Shown: positions 29,074-38,656 of the stretch, in pieces
How the letters are laid out: every line of letters starts with the position of its first letter
How positions within the stretch are numbered: position 1 is the stretch's first letter
Origin: Buchnera aphidicola (Chaitophorus populicola)
GTDB lineage: Bacteria; Pseudomonadota; Gammaproteobacteria; Enterobacterales; Enterobacteriaceae
DNA: 64,000 bases
NCBI RefSeq assembly: GCF_964058995.1
Contig: NZ_OZ060382.1
Coordinates: 410,097-474,096 of the forward strand
Reading direction: 5' to 3'
Translations under genes and position numbers: made by a program
The notes under the pieces: model-generated
What the model was told of the DNA's origin: nothing
Database searches by the model: none
Seen by the model: the letters and a program-made list of their open reading frames with translations, nothing else

Positions 29074-30102
29074 ATGAACAAAATTTTTAATTTTTCCAAT
29101 AATATTTTAAATTGGTTTCATGTATATGGTAGAAAAAAATTACCTTGGCAAATAAAAAAAAATGTTTATAAAATATGGATTTCTGAAATTATGTTACAAC
29201 AAACACAAGTTAAAGTAGTAATTCCATATTTTAAAAAATTTATTAAAAAATTTCCAAGCATTAAAAAATTATCTCAAGCATCTTTAGATGAAATTCTTCA
29301 TATATGGAGCGGTTTAGGATTTTATAATAGAGCTATAAATATTTATAAAACTATTCAAATTATTAAAAAAAAATATAATTATAAAATTCCAAAAAACTTT
29401 TATAAGTTAATAAAATTACCAGGAATCGGAAAATCTACTGCAGGAGCAATATTATCTCTAACATATAATTATTATTTTCCAATATTAGATGGAAATGTAA
29501 AAAGAATTTTAAAAAGATTTTATAACTATAAATTATCACAATATTTATTAGAAAAAAAATTATGGAAAAAAATTAGTCTTTTAATTCCGATACATAATTC
29601 TGAAAAATTTAATCAATCTTTAATGGATTTAGGCACATTAGTTTGTAAGATAAAAAATCCTATATGTAAAAAATGTCCTTTAAAAATTAAATGTTTATTT
29701 TATAATAATAAAAATAATGATTTAAAGAATAATTATATAAAAAAAAAAATTATAAAAAATTGTTGGTTTATATTAATAAAATATAAAAATTTTTTCTATT
29801 TAAAAAAACAAAATCAAACTATTTGGAAAAAACTATATTATTTCCCAATGTTTTTTAATAAAAAAAAAGCATTTCAATGGATTAAAAAAAATAAATTAAT
29901 ATATGAAAAAATAAAAAAGAAAAAAAAATTTTTACATCATTTTAGTCATTATTCTTTATTAATTCATCCTATTTTAATTTTAATACATATAAAAAAAAAT
30001 ATTCAAAAAGATAAAGATATTTGGTTTAATATATTTAAACCTCAAAAAATAGGTATTCCTACACCAGTAAAAAAAATTTTTACACAAATGTTAAAAAATT
30101 AA
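29074..30102 (+). CDS. mutY: Adenine DNA glycosylase MutY
   Basis: Removes adenine mispaired with 8-oxoguanine. EIMLQQTQVKVVIPYF holds the catalytic Glu near residue 37, the HhH motif KLPGIGKSTAGAILSL and Asp in LDGNVKRILKRF follow, and the [4Fe-4S] cluster is C-x6-C-x2-C-x5-C in CKIKNPICKKCPLKIKC. The 342 residues (350 in E. coli) include a diverged NUDIX-like C-terminal domain for 8-oxoG recognition. yggX follows at 17 bp. Confidence 0.95.
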   Translation: MNKIFNFSNNILNWFHVYGRKKLPWQIKKNVYKIWISEIMLQQTQVKVVIPYFKKFIKKFPSIKKLSQASLDEILHIWSGLGFYNRAINIYKTIQIIKKKYNYKIPKNFYKLIKLPGIGKSTAGAILSLTYNYYFPILDGNVKRILKRFYNYKLSQYLLEKKLWKKISLLIPIHNSEKFNQSLMDLGTLVCKIKNPICKKCPLKIKCLFYNNKNNDLKNNYIKKKIIKNCWFILIKYKNFFYLKKQNQTIWKKLYYFPMFFNKKKAFQWIKKNKLIYEKIKKKKKFLHHFSHYSLLIHPILILIHIKKNIQKDKDIWFNIFKPQKIGIPTPVKKIFTQMLKN

Positions 30103-30119
30103 TTAACGAGAATTATTAT

Positions 30120-30350
30120 ATGAAAAGAAAAATATATTGCTTATTTTTTAAGAAAAATATGGAAGGCTTAAAAAAAATTACATATCCAGGAAAATTAGGA
30201 AAAAAAATATATAATAATATTTCACAAAAAGCTTGGAATAAATGGATGATTAAACAAACTATATTAATTAATGAAAAAAAACTAAATATGCTTAATTTAA
30301 AAGATCAAAAAATAATATATAAAAAAATGTATAATTTTTTTTTTAAATAA
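30120..30350 (+). CDS. yggX: Probable Fe(2+)-trafficking protein YggX (shortened)
   Basis: Small protein that helps protect Fe-S clusters from oxidation in enterobacteria. It keeps the N-terminal RKIYCLFFKKNMEGL with the conserved Cys near residue 7, TYPGKLGKKIYNNISQKAW and KQTILINEKKLNMLN. The 76 residues end in YNFFFK, about 15 short of E. coli YggX (91), so the C-terminal tail is lost. It follows mutY by 17 bp, the same pairing as in E. coli, suggesting one transcript. Confidence 0.88.
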   Translation: MKRKIYCLFFKKNMEGLKKITYPGKLGKKIYNNISQKAWNKWMIKQTILINEKKLNMLNLKDQKIIYKKMYNFFFK

Positions 30351-30402
30351 AAATAATAGAATTATAAGTATATAAAATTTTTTATTTTATAAAATAATTT
30401 TA

Positions 30403-31830
30403 TTAAAATATTTTTTTATTATTTAATATTTTAAGAGAGGTTTGTAAATATTGCAAATAACTTAATAAATTATTTAATAATTTTATTTTTTTATTTTTAT
30501 TAAAATATTTTTTTTTTAAGACATAAATATCTGTTCTATATTTTTGGATTTTATCTTGATTAAAAAATTTTTTTAAATATTTTAACCAAAGTTTTTTTTC
30601 TTGAGTATTTAAAACATATGAAAAATTTCTTGCTTTAAAGAAAAACATGAGTTTATAAAAACGATTATCATTAATTATAATTTTTTTATTAAATTGATTT
30701 TTATTAATAAACATTCGTAAAATATTTATGTTCTTTTGATCTGAAAAAGTAAAAAATTTTTCATATAATTTAGAATCTACATGTTTATTGTTTATTTTAT
30801 TAAAATAAATCTTAGAAATTTTATAAATTTTTTTAAAATCTAAAAATTTTTTTAAAAAAAGTATATTTTTTTTACATTGATCTAAATTTATTTGTAATCT
30901 AATGATATCTGAACTACGTAAAACAGTTATAGGAATTAATATTGGACATTTATTTAAATAAACAAATTTCATACCTATAGAAAATAAATAGTTTAAATCA
31001 TAATTAAAATTTTTTTTAAATTCTGTGAAAGAAAAATCTATATTTAAATCAAAAACAATCAAAACATTTTTAATCGAAAAATGTAAAGTTAAAGGAAAAA
31101 CACAACCAAAATTTTTATTTTTTGATCCATAAAAACTAGAAATATAAATTAAAGGTTGATTATAATATTTATTAAGTAAACTTAATATTTTTTCTTTTTT
31201 TCTAATTAAAAACAAAAAATTAAATAACTTTTTATTTTTTTTTTTCATTAACCTTAATAAGTCAATTGTAGCATATACATCAGATAAAGCATCATGAGAT
31301 TTAGTATGATTCAAACCATTTAATTTAGATAATTCTGATAACTTAAATGAAACTATATTATCTTTATTTTTAGGCCATTTAATTCCTTGAGGTCGCAATG
31401 CATAAAAAGTTCGAACAACATTAATTACATCCCATCGAGTATTATTATTTTTCCAACTCCATGAGTATATGTCAAAAAAATTTCTATAAAAAATATTTCG
31501 TGTTATTTCGTCATCAAATGAAATATTATTATATCCTATAATACAAGAATTAGGTTGATTAAAATAAGAATAAATTTTTTTTGAAAAATCTGATTCATTT
31601 AATCCAAAGCGTAAAGTCATTTTTGGAGTAATTGATGTAATTAAAACAGATTCTGGATTAGGTAAATAATCTATTGAAGGGTAACAATATAATATAATAG
31701 GTTTAGAAATAATCTTAAAATTAAAATCTGTTCTAATACATGCGAATTGTGCAGGTTTATCTAAAACAGGATTAATTCCAAATGTTTCATAATCATAAAA
31801 TAAAAAACTAAATTTAAACATATTATTCAT
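30403..31830 (-). CDS. sbcB: Exodeoxyribonuclease I
   Basis: 3'-5' ssDNA exonuclease used in repair and recombination. DEDDh active site: FYDYETFGINP near residue 12, GYNNISFDDEITRNIFY in the middle, and HTKSHDALSDVYATIDLL with the catalytic His and Asp near 180. The 475 residues equal the E. coli length, and the C-terminal SH3-like and helical domains are present but strongly diverged. It neighbours tmaR, as in E. coli (sbcB-yeeX). Confidence 0.94.
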   Translation of the reverse strand: MNNMFKFSFLFYDYETFGINPVLDKPAQFACIRTDFNFKIISKPIILYCYPSIDYLPNPESVLITSITPKMTLRFGLNESDFSKKIYSYFNQPNSCIIGYNNISFDDEITRNIFYRNFFDIYSWSWKNNNTRWDVINVVRTFYALRPQGIKWPKNKDNIVSFKLSELSKLNGLNHTKSHDALSDVYATIDLLRLMKKKNKKLFNFLFLIRKKEKILSLLNKYYNQPLIYISSFYGSKNKNFGCVFPLTLHFSIKNVLIVFDLNIDFSFTEFKKNFNYDLNYLFSIGMKFVYLNKCPILIPITVLRSSDIIRLQINLDQCKKNILFLKKFLDFKKIYKISKIYFNKINNKHVDSKLYEKFFTFSDQKNINILRMFINKNQFNKKIIINDNRFYKLMFFFKARNFSYVLNTQEKKLWLKYLKKFFNQDKIQKYRTDIYVLKKKYFNKNKKIKLLNNLLSYLQYLQTSLKILNNKKIF

Positions 31831-31899
31831 AACAAAATATTTTATTTAAAAAATCATGTATTATATAGATAATAACTTTTAACTGAAAAAAATAAAAAT

Positions 31900-32256
31900 A
31901 TGAAAAAACAGAATAAAATTATACACGATAATAATAATCACTCCGAAAAATCTTTTAAAAACGTCTTAAATGTAGTACATTTATTTAGAAGAAAAAATAA
32001 ACTACAAAGAGAAATGAATGATCTAGGTAAAAAAATACGTGATAATCAAAAAAGAATTTTATTAATTAAAAATTTAAAAGATTATATTAAACCAAATATG
32101 ACATATCAAGATATTAAAAAAATTATTTTAAGTATGAAAAATGATTATGAAGATAGAATTGATGACTATGTTGTACAATGCGCTGAAATATCTAAAGAAA
32201 AAAAAAAAATTACTTACGAATTAAAATCTATCGGTGTAATTAAGAAAAACATTTAA
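31900..32256 (+). CDS. tmaR: TmaR/YeeX family protein (polar PTS regulator homologue)
   Basis: In E. coli TmaR (YeeX) forms polar clusters that sequester PTS enzyme I. The 118 residues carry a highly conserved, mostly helical core: [38 protein letters not shown] and [20 protein letters not shown], likely coiled coil. Compared with E. coli (109 residues) it has an Asn/His-rich N-terminal extension. Divergent from sbcB with 69 bp between. Whether it still regulates the PTS in this cell is inference. Confidence 0.85.
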   Translation: MKKQNKIIHDNNNHSEKSFKNVLNVVHLFRRKNKLQREMNDLGKKIRDNQKRILLIKNLKDYIKPNMTYQDIKKIILSMKNDYEDRIDDYVVQCAEISKEKKKITYELKSIGVIKKNI

Positions 32257-32275
32257 TATCTTAATAATAATTATT

Positions 32276-32348
32276 CTCCCCCGACTGGGCTCGAACCAGT
32301 GACATACGGATTAACAGTCCGCCGTTCTACCAACTGAACTACAGAGGA
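32276..32348 (-). tRNA. tRNA-Asn (anticodon GTT)
   Basis: 73 nt on the minus strand. Acceptor TCCTCTG pairs with CGGGGGA through two G-T wobbles, D-arm AGTTCAGTTGGTAGAACG, anticodon loop CTGTTAA (GTT), and T-arm ACTGGTTCGAGCCCAGT. Nearly identical to E. coli tRNA-Asn. CCA is not encoded. Confidence 0.97.
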
Positions 32349-32489
32349 AAATTAAATTTTATCATATTTTTTTTTTAAAATCAATTTTTAAAAATATATT
32401 TAAAAATTTTTTAATTTTATTAAAAGATTACTAGATTATTGTTAATATTTCTATTATAATTTATTTTATAGAATAACTTTCTATAAAAA

Positions 32490-32563
32490 GGCCCTTTAGC
32501 TCAGTTGGTCAGAGCAGGCGACTCATAATCGCTTGGTCGCTGGTTCAAATCCGGCAAGGGCCA
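32490..32563 (+). tRNA. tRNA-Ile2 (CAT anticodon, lysidine-modified)
   Basis: 74 nt, acceptor GGCCCTT/AAGGGCC, anticodon loop CTCATAA. The anticodon CAT would suggest Met, but the body (GAGCAGGCGACTCATAATCG then CTTGGTCGCTGGTTC) matches E. coli ileX rather than elongator or initiator tRNA-Met. It therefore should be modified to lysidine by TilS to read AUA, the codon this genome uses heavily. TilS is not in the window. CCA is not encoded. Confidence 0.9.
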
Positions 32564-32642
32564 AAAAAATAATTATATAAATATATTGAATAATTTAAAT
32601 TTATAAAAATATTAAAAAATTTTTTTAAACTCAAGGTTTATA

Positions 32643-33290
32643 ATGAAAGACTGGAAAAATCAATTTATTAAATTTATTTTAAAAAAAAAAATACTAATTT
32701 TTGGAGATTTTATATTAAAGTCTAACAGAAAAAGTCCATATTTCTTCAATATGGCATTATTATCTACTGGAAAAGACTTAAAAAAATTAGGAAAATTTTA
32801 CGCTCAAGCATTAATAAATTTAAATATCAAATTCGACTTGTTATTTGGAGTAGCTTATAAAGGAATTCCTATTTTAATAGCTACTATACTCGCATTAAAA
32901 AATTATTTTAATTTAAACATACCATATTCTTTTAATAGAAAAGAAATAAAAAAATATGGAGAAAAAGGTGAAACTATTGGTCATAAAATACAAGGAAAAA
33001 TAGTACTTATAGATGATATAATTACAGCTGGAACAGCTATAAAAAATACAATAAAAATTATACATAAAAATAAGAATTCTCAAATATCAAATATTTTAGT
33101 TGCAATTGATAGAAAAGAATTTGGAAAAAATAAATTATCTGCAAAAAAAGAAATTGAAAATAAATATTTATGTCAAATATCTTCAATAATTGACATAAAC
33201 GATATTATTTTATATTTAAAAAATAAAAATATTATGAAAAAAAAATTAAAAACTTTAATTCGATATCAAGAAAAAAATTGTATATTATAA
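32643..33290 (+). CDS. pyrE: Orotate phosphoribosyltransferase
   Basis: Makes OMP from orotate and PRPP in de novo pyrimidine synthesis. The PRPP-binding loop KIVLIDDIITAGTAIKNTI lies near residue 120, LFGVAYKGIPI and SFNRKEIKKYGEKGE with the catalytic Lys region precede it, and the N-terminal GDFILKSNRKSPYFFNM is typical. The 215 residues match E. coli (213). Convergent with dut, whose stop is only 3 bp away, keeping the E. coli dut-pyrE neighbourhood with slmA lost. Confidence 0.95.
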   Translation: MKDWKNQFIKFILKKKILIFGDFILKSNRKSPYFFNMALLSTGKDLKKLGKFYAQALINLNIKFDLLFGVAYKGIPILIATILALKNYFNLNIPYSFNRKEIKKYGEKGETIGHKIQGKIVLIDDIITAGTAIKNTIKIIHKNKNSQISNILVAIDRKEFGKNKLSAKKEIENKYLCQISSIIDINDIILYLKNKNIMKKKLKTLIRYQEKNCIL

Positions 33291-33293
33291 AAA

Positions 33294-33749
33294 TTATTTA
33301 CCAGTATGTCCAAACCCATCTTTTCCTCTTATACTTTGATCTAAAAAACTATTAACTAAATTAAATTTAACTTGCTTAATTTGAATAAAGACTATTTGCG
33401 CAATTCTATCATACGGATGTACACAATAATTTTTATTACTTCTATTCCATAATGAAACCATAATTTCTCCCTGATAATCAGAATCAATCAAGCCCACTGA
33501 ATTTCCTAATATAATTCCATATTTATGCCCTAATCCAGAACGCGGAAGAAGAATCGCTGCTAGAGAAACATCTTTAATATATATAGATATTCCTGTCGAA
33601 AATAAATAAGATTGATTCGGTTTCATATAAATTTTATTTATAATACATGCTCGTAAATCTATTCCAGCTGATCCTAAAGTCGCATATTTAGGAAATAAAT
33701 TTTTATTTTTTATATTTTTATTTAAAATTTTTATATTAATATTTTCCAT
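33294..33749 (-). CDS. dut: Deoxyuridine 5'-triphosphate nucleotidohydrolase (dUTPase)
   Basis: Hydrolyses dUTP to dUMP, limiting uracil in DNA and supplying dTMP synthesis. All trimeric dUTPase motifs are seen in order: GSAGIDLRA near residue 27, PRSGLGHKYGI near 72, NSVGLIDSDYQGEIMVSLWN with the catalytic Asp, RIAQIVFIQI, and the C-terminal RGKDGFGHTG arm. The 151 residues equal E. coli. It is convergent with pyrE and lies 68 bp downstream of rplI. Confidence 0.97.
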   Translation of the reverse strand: MENINIKILNKNIKNKNLFPKYATLGSAGIDLRACIINKIYMKPNQSYLFSTGISIYIKDVSLAAILLPRSGLGHKYGIILGNSVGLIDSDYQGEIMVSLWNRSNKNYCVHPYDRIAQIVFIQIKQVKFNLVNSFLDQSIRGKDGFGHTGK

Positions 33750-33817
33750 TTTTTTTTTTTTAATAAATTAATTATATATTTTATATAAATCATACTAAAA
33801 AATTATATCAAAGAAAA

Positions 33818-34273
33818 TTATTTTTCTTGAGATAAAATAATCACTTTAATGCTTATACAAACATCTTGATGTGGTTGAAATAAAACCGAATACTCTCCTA
33901 TAGAACGTAACTTTCCATTTTCTAGTTTTAATTCTGACTTATGTACTTTCACTCCCATTTCATTTAATTTTCTAGAAATATCTCTGGTATTAATTGATCC
34001 AAATAATTTTCCTTGATCTCCTGATTTAGAAAAAATTTGAATAGATTTAATTTTTTTAATTTCTTTAATTCGAGAATTTGCTATTTTTAATTTTTTAATT
34101 TTTTTCTCTTCTAAAACTTTTTTACGATTTTCAAAATATTTTATATTTTTTTTAATAGCTGGTAAGGCAATTTCTTGAGGAAACAAGAAATTTCTCGCAT
34201 AACCTGGCTTAACTTCTATTAAATCACCTACTGTTCCTAAATTTTTAAAAGAAGTAATTAAAATAACTTTCAT
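33818..34273 (-). CDS. rplI: 50S ribosomal protein L9
   Basis: L9 binds at the base of the L1 stalk and reaches toward the neighbouring ribosome. The N-terminal domain MKVILITSFKNLGTVGDLIEVKPGYARNF is split here as the GDLIEVKPGYARNFLFP signature near residues 16-32, then a long Lys-rich connecting helix and a C-terminal domain. The 151 residues are close to E. coli (149). Third gene of the rpsF-rpsR-rplI unit. Confidence 0.96.
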   Translation of the reverse strand: MKVILITSFKNLGTVGDLIEVKPGYARNFLFPQEIALPAIKKNIKYFENRKKVLEEKKIKKLKIANSRIKEIKKIKSIQIFSKSGDQGKLFGSINTRDISRKLNEMGVKVHKSELKLENGKLRSIGEYSVLFQPHQDVCISIKVIILSQEK

Positions 34274-34330
34274 AAAAATTTCCTCATAAATATTAAAAAT
34301 GATATTTTTTTACACTAAAAAATTTAAAAA

Positions 34331-34558
34331 TTATTTATGACGATCTGTATATGGAATCAAAGCAAGATATCTAGCTCTTTTAATTGCTCTTGATAATTGA
34401 CGTTGATATTTTGCTTTTGTACCAGTAATCCTACTAGGAATTATTTTACCACTTTCAGTAATGTAATTTTTTAAAATTAAAATATTTTTATAATCTACTT
34501 CTTTAATACCCTCTGCAGTAAATTTACAAAATTTTCTACGACGAAAATATCTAACCAT
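34331..34558 (-). CDS. rpsR: 30S ribosomal protein S18
   Basis: S18 forms a heterodimer with S6 in the 30S platform. The 75 residues equal the E. coli length and read [18 protein letters not shown] at the start and [20 protein letters not shown] before [10 protein letters not shown]. It stands between rpsF (83 bp) and rplI (57 bp). priB, which separates rpsF and rpsR in E. coli, is absent. Confidence 0.97.
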   Translation of the reverse strand: MVRYFRRRKFCKFTAEGIKEVDYKNILILKNYITESGKIIPSRITGTKAKYQRQLSRAIKRARYLALIPYTDRHK

Positions 34559-34641
34559 TTTATATCCTTATTATATTTATTTTACAAAATTATTACTATT
34601 AAATTATCTATAAATTAATTTATACAATATTTTTAAAATTA

Positions 34642-35010
34642 TTAATTTATTTTTTTTATTACTATTGACTCTTTCTTATTTAACGATTCATTATTTTCTT
34701 TTAATATTGCAGAAACTTCTGATATTGCTTTTTTAACAGAAATAATAATATTTCTTATAACAGAATCATCAAATTTAAATAAATTTTCTATTTTTTTTAT
34801 ATTTTTTTTTGAAATTTCTATATTCATTAAAATATAATGAGCTTTTTTTAATTTTTTAATTGGATATGACAAATGTCTTTTTCCCCAATCTTCTAAACGA
34901 TGTATTTTCCCTGAAAATTTTTTAATAATATTTTTATAATTTGTAACAATAGAATTTGATTTTTCACTTTTATCTGGATGAATCATAAATACAATTTCAT
35001 AATGACGCAC
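34642..35010 (-). CDS. rpsF: 30S ribosomal protein S6
   Basis: Platform protein that binds S18. MRHYEIVFMIHPDKSEKSN at the start, RLEDWGKRHLSYPIKKLKKA near residue 38, YILMNIEISKKNI and FKFDDSVIRNIII. The 122 residues are shorter than E. coli S6 (131) because the acidic C-terminal tail that E. coli modifies with glutamates is replaced by a short Lys/Glu stretch. First gene of the rpsF-rpsR-rplI operon. Confidence 0.95.
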   Translation of the reverse strand: MRHYEIVFMIHPDKSEKSNSIVTNYKNIIKKFSGKIHRLEDWGKRHLSYPIKKLKKAHYILMNIEISKKNIKKIENLFKFDDSVIRNIIISVKKAISEVSAILKENNESLNKKESIVIKKIN

Positions 35011-35203
35011 TTGAAAAACACTCCTTATTTAAAGTAATTATTAAAAAAATCTATAAAAACTATATTAATTTTAAATATAAATTTTTTTATATATATAAAA
35101 TTTTTATTAAAAATTTTTAATTAAATAATTTTATAAAAATATATTCTTATCTTAACACAAGAAATACACAGAAATTAAAAATAAATCATATTTTTTATAT
35201 AAA

Positions 35204-36652
35204 TTATATTAAATTTAAATAAACCATTTTATTTTTTAATTTAAGAGAAAGTATTCGTACATATACTGTATTTCCAATAAAAAATTTTTTTTTAGAATAT
35301 TTACCATGCAAAGAAAATGTTTTTTTATTATAATAATAATAATCATCTTTTAATGTAGATACATGAACAAACCCATCTATAAATAAATGATTAATTTTTA
35401 CAAAAAATCCAAATTGTGTAATATGGGAAATCATACCATAAAATTTTTTTTTAATATTTTTTTTTATAAAATCAAATTTTAATATATTAATGACAAAATT
35501 ACATGCTTTATCTGCTTTTTTTTCTGTTATAGAGCATTTTTTTGCAATTTTTTTTAATTTTTGTAAATTATAAAAAGATATTTTATTTGTATATGTATTA
35601 TTTCTTATATATTTTTTATCATTATATATAATACTTTTAATAATTCTATGAATAACTAAATCTGAATACCGTCTAATTGGAGAAGTAAAATGAGTATAAA
35701 ATTTTTCTGCTAAACCAAAATGACCAATATTTTTTTCACTATAAAAAGCTTTTTTTGTAGACTTTAATAAAGATAATTGAATAATTTCTTTATAAGATTT
35801 ATTTTTTAACTTATATAATAATGTAAAATAATCTTTTAAAACAGGTTTTTTACCACCTGTTAATCTTAAATTAAATTTTTTTAAAATTTTTCTAAAATCT
35901 GTAATTTTATTATATGTTGGGTATGCATGATTTCTAAATAAAGACGCTTTATTATGTTTATGTATAAACAAAGCAGAAGATTTATTTGCTAATAACATAC
36001 AAGATTCTACTAAATCATGTGCTAAATTTTTTTTTTTTAAAACTATTTTATCTATTATATCTAATGAATTAAAAATAAAATATGGTTCATCATAATTAAA
36101 TGAAATAATTTTTTTTAATGTATTATTTTTTATAAACAAATTATTTAAATCTTGTAAATTTTTTAAAGATCTTTTTATTTTTTTAAATTTTTTACATAAA
36201 AAAAAATCTTGATTCCATATTTTTATAATATTTGTATATGTAAGTCTAGCATGTGATTGAATAATAGCTTCATAATATTTATATTTTAGTAAATCTCCAA
36301 ATTTAGACAAAGTCATCTCACAAATTATACATAATTTATCTTGATTTGGTAATAAAGATAAAAAATCTGTGGATAATTTTTTTGGAAACATAGGTATAAC
36401 TTTTAAAGGAAAATATATAGAAGTGCCTCGATATAATGCTTCTTGATCTAAAATAGAATTTTGTTTTATATAAAAACTAACATCTGAAATAGCTACTAAT
36501 AATTTCCATTTTAAAGTGTTTTTCACTAAATAACAGTAAATAGCATCATCAAAATCATATGAATCTTTTTCATCAATAGTAATAAAAGAAAATTTTCTTA
36601 AGTCTTTTCTTTTATGTATTTCCTTATCAGATATTTTTTGATTTTGAATCAT
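35204..36652 (-). CDS. rnr: Ribonuclease R, N-terminally shortened
   Basis: 3'-5' exoribonuclease of the RNB family. The catalytic centre TIDEKDSYDFDDAIYC lies near residues 25-40, GTSIYFPLKVIPMFP and HFTSPIRRYSDLVIHRI follow, and an S1 domain closes the protein. The 482 residues from this ATG lack both cold-shock domains and the basic C-terminal tail of the 813-residue E. coli enzyme. About 36 further codons with family-like sequence (LRKYNIRSKWSKQIKDA) are open upstream to 36760 with no ATG, GTG or TTG; an AGGA stands 8 nt before an ATA at 36758-36760. The true start is uncertain. Confidence 0.85.
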   Translation of the reverse strand: MIQNQKISDKEIHKRKDLRKFSFITIDEKDSYDFDDAIYCYLVKNTLKWKLLVAISDVSFYIKQNSILDQEALYRGTSIYFPLKVIPMFPKKLSTDFLSLLPNQDKLCIICEMTLSKFGDLLKYKYYEAIIQSHARLTYTNIIKIWNQDFFLCKKFKKIKRSLKNLQDLNNLFIKNNTLKKIISFNYDEPYFIFNSLDIIDKIVLKKKNLAHDLVESCMLLANKSSALFIHKHNKASLFRNHAYPTYNKITDFRKILKKFNLRLTGGKKPVLKDYFTLLYKLKNKSYKEIIQLSLLKSTKKAFYSEKNIGHFGLAEKFYTHFTSPIRRYSDLVIHRIIKSIIYNDKKYIRNNTYTNKISFYNLQKLKKIAKKCSITEKKADKACNFVINILKFDFIKKNIKKKFYGMISHITQFGFFVKINHLFIDGFVHVSTLKDDYYYYNKKTFSLHGKYSKKKFFIGNTVYVRILSLKLKNKMVYLNLI

Positions 36653-36899
36653 ATTTACTGCATCTTTTATCTGTTTTGACCATTTTGAACGAATATTATA
36701 TTTTCTTAAAGATTTTTTATATACATATGTAAAATTGATTCTTTTGTTAAATATTTTTATATTAATTATCCTATAAAATATAGAGTGAATTTTATGCTAA
36801 TATAAACATTATAAGTATAAAAAATTTTATTTAATTAAATATACTTAAATTTATAAAATAAAACAAATAAAAATTATTTTAAATAAATAAAATTTAATT

Positions 36900-38213
36900 T
36901 TATCTTACAAATTCTTTTAAAAATTTATTTGTTATAATTGTTTCATTTCTATTTGGTCCTGTTGAAATTAAATCTATTGATATATTTAAAAAAGATGCAA
37001 TAAAATTAATATAATTTTGTGCTTCTATAGGTAACTTAATAAATGAAGTAATACCTCTTGTAGATTGATTCCATCCTGTAAAAACTTTATATACTGGAAC
37101 AACATTTTTCCAGTTTTCTATATTTATAGGATAAGAAGATATTTTTTTATGAGAATGCTTATCTATATATTTAATACATACTTTAATTTTAGGTAAATAA
37201 TCTAAAACATCTATTTTAGTTAAACATAATCCTGATAAAGAATTAATTAATATCATTTTTTTTAATAAAACTAAATCTAACCATCCTATTCTTCTTTTTC
37301 TACCTGTTGTAGTTCCAAATTCTTTCCCAACTTTAGATAAATATTCACTAGTACGATCAAATAATTCAGTTGGAAAAGGACCATTTCCAACTCTAGTACA
37401 ATATGTTTTAGAAATACCAAGAATATATTTAATTTTATTAATTCCAATACCTGTACCAGTCATGACTCCACCAATACTACTATTAGAAGAACTTACATAG
37501 GGATATGTTCCATGATCTACATCTAAAAGAGAACCTTGAGCACCTTCAAAAATTATTTTTTTACCTTGTTTAATCTGATTATTTAATAAAAAAGAAACAT
37601 CTTGAATCATATCTTTAATCGTATTAAATATTTGTATCGATTGATCAAATATTTTTTCAAAATTTACAGATTTTTTTTGATATAAATTTTTTAATTGAAA
37701 ATTATAATATTTTACATTTTTTTTTAAAAGTTTATAAAAATGATCTTCATTATATAAATCATGAATTCGAATTGCTCGTCTAGCAACTTTATCTTCATAT
37801 GCAGGACCAATACCTTTATGAGTAGTACCAATAATTGATTTATTTAAAATATTACATTCACGTGCTTTATCTAATTTTATATGATATTTAAATATTAAAG
37901 GAATTGAAGAAGATAATATTAAACGATTTTGTATTAATATTCCCTGTTTTTTTAAAAATGTAATCTCGTTTACTAGATCTATTAAAGAAACTACAACACC
38001 ATTTCCAAGAACTGCATGTACATTTTTATGTAAAACACATGATGGTATTAAATGTAAAATTGTTTTTTTTTTATTAACTAATAAAGTATGACCAGCATTA
38101 TTTCCTCCTTGATATCTAACTACATAATTAGCTTTCTGTGATAATAGATCAACAATTTTACCTTTTCCTTCATCACCCCATTGTATGCCTAAAACAACAA
38201 TATTATTAATCAA
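36900..38213 (-). CDS. purA: Adenylosuccinate synthetase
   Basis: Condenses IMP and aspartate with GTP to adenylosuccinate, toward AMP. VVLGIQWGDEGKGKIVDLLS near residue 5 is the GTP-binding N-terminus with catalytic Asp, GGNNAGHT carries the catalytic His, and IGTTHKGIGPAYEDK, TTGRKRRIGWLDLV and STGPNRNETI follow. The 437 residues compare with 432 in E. coli. The start is TTG (complement of 38211-38213) with AGGAG 10 nt upstream, and it matches the E. coli N-terminus exactly. Upstream of rnr, as in enterics, with nsrR gone. Confidence 0.96.
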   Translation of the reverse strand: MINNIVVLGIQWGDEGKGKIVDLLSQKANYVVRYQGGNNAGHTLLVNKKKTILHLIPSCVLHKNVHAVLGNGVVVSLIDLVNEITFLKKQGILIQNRLILSSSIPLIFKYHIKLDKARECNILNKSIIGTTHKGIGPAYEDKVARRAIRIHDLYNEDHFYKLLKKNVKYYNFQLKNLYQKKSVNFEKIFDQSIQIFNTIKDMIQDVSFLLNNQIKQGKKIIFEGAQGSLLDVDHGTYPYVSSSNSSIGGVMTGTGIGINKIKYILGISKTYCTRVGNGPFPTELFDRTSEYLSKVGKEFGTTTGRKRRIGWLDLVLLKKMILINSLSGLCLTKIDVLDYLPKIKVCIKYIDKHSHKKISSYPINIENWKNVVPVYKVFTGWNQSTRGITSFIKLPIEAQNYINFIASFLNISIDLISTGPNRNETIITNKFLKEFVR

Positions 38214-38656
38214 AATTTATTTACTCCTAAACTTATATTCATAAATAAATATAAAAAAATACTTATTTTCTATATTTTATATTATATAATTTATATATTA
38301 AAATTATAACTAATTAATAAACTAAAATTTTAAAAATTTATTTAATATAAAAAATTTTTAATAAATATATATTATATAAAATTTTTAAAAAAAATTTTAA
38401 AATAATAAAAAATAATATAAATTAATTTAAATTTATTATTATAAAAAATTAATTTATTAAAATAAATTCATTTAAAATATATTAAAATATTAGATTTTCT
38501 ATAATAATTCAATAAAATAATAAATTATATTTTTACTAAAATAAAAAAAGAATTTATAAAAAAATATTATAATTAAAAATTAATATAATATTCATTTAAA
38601 AATTAATTTTTAAAAATTTAATCTTTATAAAATACTTGATAAAACAAACTAATAAT
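38214..38656. other. Gene-free gap between purA and miaA
   Basis: About 443 bp of nearly pure A/T between the two minus-strand genes miaA and purA. I see no coding frame, no tRNA, and no hairpin with G-C pairs. In E. coli hfq and hflX-hflK-hflC lie between miaA and purA; all are missing here, and no recognisable remnant is left. Confidence 0.6.

Noticed and set aside
32490..32563. Assignment as tRNA-Met from its CAT anticodon
   Set aside because: The acceptor, anticodon stem and T-arm match tRNA-Ile2, not elongator or initiator Met.
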